DNA from: Evansella clarkii
Lineage (GTDB): Bacteria; Bacillota; Bacilli; Bacillales; Salisediminibacteriaceae
DNA length: 64,000 nucleotides
Assembly: GCF_002019695.1 (NCBI RefSeq)
Contig: NZ_KV917376.1
Coordinates: forward strand, 1,866,927 to 1,930,926
Direction: 5' to 3'
Part shown: positions 61,378 to 64,000 of the stretch, one piece after another
Layout of the letters: each line of letters begins with the position of its first letter
Position numbering within the stretch: the first letter of the stretch is position 1
Position numbers and translations under genes: made by a program
Notes under the pieces: model-generated
The model's input: the letters and a program-made list of their open reading frames with translations, nothing else
Databases searched by the model: none
Told to the model about the DNA's origin: nothing

Positions 61378-62763
61378 ATGTTAGCTTTTTTACAAAGAAT
61401 TGGTAAAGCATTAATGCTTCCTGTTGCGGTTTTGCCGGCAGCGGCAATATTGCTTCGTCTCGGACAGGATGACTTACTCGGTATTCCCTTTATGGCGGCT
61501 GCTGGTGATGCGATATTTGCGCATCTTGCCTTAATTTTTGCTCTGGGTGTGGCAATAGGGCTGTCAAAGGACGGCAACGGAGCAGCGGCATTAGCCGGTG
61601 CAGTCGGGTACTTTGTTTTAACAGAAGGAGCAGCCGCGATTAATGAGGATATTGATATGTCAGTACTCGGCGGAATATTATCAGGTGTTATAGCAGGTTT
61701 ACTTTATAACAGATATTACAATATTAAACTGCCTGACTGGCTCGCATTCTTTGGGGGACGGAGATTTGTTCCGATTGTTACGGGCGGGGTGATGGTGGTC
61801 CTGGCCTTTATATTTGGATTTGTCTGGCCGCCGGTCCAGGAGTTTATTCATGGTGTAGGCGAATGGATTCTAGGGGCCGGAGCATTAGGTGCTGGAATTT
61901 ACGGTTTCCTGAACAGGATTCTGATTCCGATTGGGCTTCACCACGTTATCAACTCGCTCATCTGGTTTGTCTTTGGTGAATTTGAAGGTGCAACAGGCGA
62001 AATTGGGCGGTTCTTTGCCGGAGACCCTTCGGCAGGGTATTTCATGGCAGGATTTTTCCCAATTATGATGTTCGGCCTTCCTGCTGCTGCGATTGCGATG
62101 ATTTTTGCAGCTAAAAAGAAATACAGGAAAGCTGTAGCCGGGGGGATGATCGGTATTGCGGTCACTTCATTCCTGACGGGGATTACAGAACCGATTGAAT
62201 TCTCGTTTATGTTTCTGTCCCCGTTGCTTTATGTGACTCACGCGATTTTAACCGGTATATCTATGATGGTGGCTGTCATGCTTGATATCCGGCACGGCTT
62301 CGGATTTTCTGCAGGGGCATTTGACTACCTGCTGAATTTTGGTATCGCTCAGAATCCACTGATACTGCTATTTCAGGGGCTCGTTTTCGGAGCTATTTAC
62401 TTTGTGGTTTTCTATTTCTTAATTGTAAAACTGGATCTGAAAACTCCTGGCCGCGAGGAGGGAGACATAGTAATGGATGAGGATGCTCCAAAAGAGAAGA
62501 AAACAAGCAAGGGCAACGAAAAGTATGGGCAGATGGCTGAAAAATTCATTGCCGGTCTTGGAGGCAGTGAGAATATCACCTCCATTGATAATTGTGCAAC
62601 ACGTCTTCGGCTTAATGTAAAAGATATGGGACAGGTGGATGAAGACGCTCTGAAAAAAAACGGAGCTAAAGGAGTTATGAAAATAGGGGACAAAAATATT
62701 CAGATTATCGTCGGAACGGACGTGGAGTTTGTGGCTGACGAAATGAAGGACAGAAAAGAATGA
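61378..62763 (+). CDS. nagP: PTS N-acetylglucosamine transporter, EIIC-EIIB
   Basis: 461 residues; ATG 61378 follows GTGAGGGAG. The EIIC part (about 1-355) has some ten membrane segments and the glucose-family motifs KALMLPVAVLPAAAILLRLG (start), GITEPIEFSFMF and the His-containing LIPIGLHHVINSL. The EIIB domain (about 380-460) has the phosphorylated Cys in IDNCATRLRL. No EIIA domain is attached, so a separate EIIA-Glc must donate phosphate. Divergent from nagA under NagR control, so GlcNAc is the probable sugar. A following gene is coupled by an ATGA overlap. Confidence 0.93.
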   Translation: MLAFLQRIGKALMLPVAVLPAAAILLRLGQDDLLGIPFMAAAGDAIFAHLALIFALGVAIGLSKDGNGAAALAGAVGYFVLTEGAAAINEDIDMSVLGGILSGVIAGLLYNRYYNIKLPDWLAFFGGRRFVPIVTGGVMVVLAFIFGFVWPPVQEFIHGVGEWILGAGALGAGIYGFLNRILIPIGLHHVINSLIWFVFGEFEGATGEIGRFFAGDPSAGYFMAGFFPIMMFGLPAAAIAMIFAAKKKYRKAVAGGMIGIAVTSFLTGITEPIEFSFMFLSPLLYVTHAILTGISMMVAVMLDIRHGFGFSAGAFDYLLNFGIAQNPLILLFQGLVFGAIYFVVFYFLIVKLDLKTPGREEGDIVMDEDAPKEKKTSKGNEKYGQMAEKFIAGLGGSENITSIDNCATRLRLNVKDMGQVDEDALKKNGAKGVMKIGDKNIQIIVGTDVEFVADEMKDRKE

Positions 62764-63662
62764 AGCGTTTATTAAGTTCAGTGTCTTCAGAGCTTCTTGC
62801 CATGACTGGCCCCGAATTAAAACAAGCAATAAAAGCTTCTGAAGGCCGTACAGTCGTAGCTGAAGTTATTGGGGCAGTCCCATCCCTTTATCCTGAGGTA
62901 ACAAATGGAGAGATAGCAGCGGCATTTGGCGCGGATATGATCCTGCTTAACGGATGTGATGTTTTCAATCCTGAAGTTCAGGGTCTGCCGGCTGAAAATG
63001 GCAATCTTCTGGCTGAATTCAGAATGCTGACTGGTCTGCCATTAGGCATTAACCTGGAACCCGTTGACCCTGAAGCTGATTTTTCTGAAACTGTCCAGTC
63101 CCTCCCCCTGGGGCGGACAGCTTCTGCTGAGACACTTGAAAAAGTGAAGGAGCTGGGGATCGATTTTATTTGTCTCACAGGCAATCCCCAGACTGGTGTT
63201 TCAAATACCGAAATTGTAAAGGCAATCAGGCGAGCAAGAGATATATTAGGAGAAGACACTCTTATAATTGCTGGGAAAATGCACGGTGCAGGAGTGAATG
63301 AAGAGGTAGTTACCGAGCAGCTTGTTCAGGAATTCGTGAAGGCGGGTACAGATGTCGTACTACTTCCTTCTCCTGGTACGGTGCCAGGTGTGACTCAGGA
63401 AAAAGCCGCTCTATGGGCGGAAATCGGCAGGAAACACGGTGCCTTAACGATGTTCACGATAGGAACCAGCCAGGAAGGGGCGGATGAATCTACAATCCGC
63501 CAGATCGCTCTTCAGAATAAAATGGCTGGAGCTGATATTCACCATATTGGGGACGCCGGATTCCACGGAATTGCTGTACCAGAAAATATTATGGCATATT
63601 CTATTACTGTCCGGGGAAGGCGTCATACGTTTATCAGAATGGCAAGGTCGATCAGAAGATAG
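62760..63662 (+). CDS. DUF7916-like TIM-barrel protein linked to PTS
   Basis: 300 residues, coupled to the PTS gene by ATGA. It resembles a family of uncharacterised proteins (DUF7916, PEP-mutase-like TIM barrel) seen beside PTS transporters. Conserved-looking segments: LLAMTGPELKQAIKASEGR, ADMILLNGCDVFNPEVQG, PLGINLEPVD, FICLTGNPQTGVSN, GKMHGAG and IHHIGDAGFHG. The alternating strand-helix pattern fits a barrel, and His/Asp pairs suggest metal binding. The substrate is unknown; a role in processing a phosphorylated amino sugar is plausible from context only. The IS end begins about 15 bp after its stop and has not shortened the gene visibly. Confidence 0.7.
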   Translation: MKRLLSSVSSELLAMTGPELKQAIKASEGRTVVAEVIGAVPSLYPEVTNGEIAAAFGADMILLNGCDVFNPEVQGLPAENGNLLAEFRMLTGLPLGINLEPVDPEADFSETVQSLPLGRTASAETLEKVKELGIDFICLTGNPQTGVSNTEIVKAIRRARDILGEDTLIIAGKMHGAGVNEEVVTEQLVQEFVKAGTDVVLLPSPGTVPGVTQEKAALWAEIGRKHGALTMFTIGTSQEGADESTIRQIALQNKMAGADIHHIGDAGFHGIAVPENIMAYSITVRGRRHTFIRMARSIRR

Positions 63663-63717
63663 TTCGGGTGGTGACAGTGGTCAAGCCCCTGGTAAATAGA
63701 CAATAAACAAATTCGAC

Positions 63718-63751
63718 AATTTAGGTTCTAATATTCGTTAGAACCTAAATT
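63718..63751 (-). terminator. Perfect palindrome overlapping the transposase stop
   Basis: AATTTAGGTTCTAA (63718-63731) pairs perfectly with its complement at 63738-63751 around TATTCG. The transposase stop codon is inside the right arm. It may block read-through transcription into or out of the element. Confidence 0.6.
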
Positions 63752-64000
63752 GCATGTAGATATCTTTTATGGTATTCCTTTGGAGATGCATACCCCATCT
63801 TTTTCTGTATACGTTCTTCATTGTAGAAGCGGATATATTTTTTAAAGTCCAATTGTACTTGCACTAAATTAGTAGTCGGATAAAAATGAGGAAACTCTGT
63901 TTTTAGTTGTGAAAAGAAACTTTCTATAACCGCGTTATCCCAGCAGTTTGCTTTGCGAGACATGCTAGGTATAAACTTCAGTCTTTTGCTTAACATCGTA
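63745..64000 (-). CDS. IS3-family transposase OrfB, C-terminal end
   Basis: The frame stays open to the right edge, so the N-terminus lies outside. The visible 85 residues are the end of an rve/DDE integrase core: SMSRKANCWDNAVIESFFSQ, where the final Glu of the DDE triad sits in VIESFF, followed by LDFKKYIRFYNEERIQKKM and SPKEYHKRY. This is typical of the IS150/IS3 group OrfB. Confidence 0.93.
   Translation of the reverse strand, partial: TMLSKRLKFIPSMSRKANCWDNAVIESFFSQLKTEFPHFYPTTNLVQVQLDFKKYIRFYNEERIQKKMGYASPKEYHKRYLHAI

Larger units (their letters stand above)
63676..64000 (-). mobile_element. IS3-family insertion sequence, one end
   Basis: The end probably begins near TGGTCAAGCCCCTGG at 63676, just after the DUF7916-like gene, but the inverted repeat cannot be confirmed without the other end. 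Inside it lies the transposase 3' end and a 14-bp perfect palindrome. The element runs off the right edge. Confidence 0.65.

Overview
The window reads as chromosome of a motile, spore-forming-type Bacillaceae bacterium, probably an alkaliphile or halo-alkaliphile (inference). Gene order from about 30 to 47 kb follows the Bacillus subtilis block yvyE, degS, degU, yviA (degV), comFA, comFC, yvyF, flgM, flgN, flgK, flgL, yviE, fliW, csrA, hag. Shine-Dalgarno sites are strong, TTG/GTG starts are frequent, and sigma-D promoters are perfect matches. The species cannot be fixed from sequence alone. No rRNA, tRNA or CRISPR array was seen.

Region 1 (1-11.5 kb) is an operon-like run for an extracellular acidic polymer: a family 2 glycosyltransferase (cut by the left edge), a coiled-coil TupA-like ATP-grasp protein, four tandem paralogues that each fuse an ATP-grasp ligase to an acylphosphatase domain, an Asp/Glu racemase, and a stand-alone ATP-grasp ligase. 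This resembles the machinery expected for a glutamate-rich cell-wall polymer such as the teichuronopeptide of alkaliphilic Bacillus. It is the best candidate here for an undescribed system.

Region 2 (11.8-30 kb) is cell envelope: a LytD-like glucosaminidase with six peptidoglycan-binding modules, galU, a polyprenyl-phosphate sugar transferase, a GalE-like epimerase, a YheC/D-type ATP-grasp protein, a CotH / VTC / DUF4956 trio, a LytR-CpsA-Psr protein, and an SH3-rich amidase. A degenerate sensor-kinase-like protein follows.

Region 3 (30-47.5 kb) is the conserved DegSU, competence and late flagellar block. It carries insertions not expected from B. subtilis: a 52-bp tandem repeat between degV and comFA, a REP-associated transposase splitting yvyF from flgM, and a DegU-like protein with a pseudo-receiver between csrA and hag. 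The hag leader holds a consensus CsrA hairpin, so the FliW-CsrA-Hag feedback loop is visible in full.

Region 4 (47.6-57.8 kb) is a visibly AT-richer island directly after hag: a two-headed glycosyltransferase, WbqC-like protein, ATP-grasp-HAD fusion, polysaccharide pyruvyl transferase, DegT aminotransferase, rfbA, rfbB and a small unknown protein. It probably makes and attaches an amino-deoxy-sugar glycan to flagellin, and sits where B. subtilis has flaG-fliD-fliS-fliT. Region 5 (57.8-64 kb) is a rearranged gap with a broken SIS gene, then the N-acetylglucosamine regulon (nagR, nagB, nagA divergent from a PTS permease and a DUF7916-type gene), sharing a compact NagR/CcpA control region, and finally the end of an IS3-family element.
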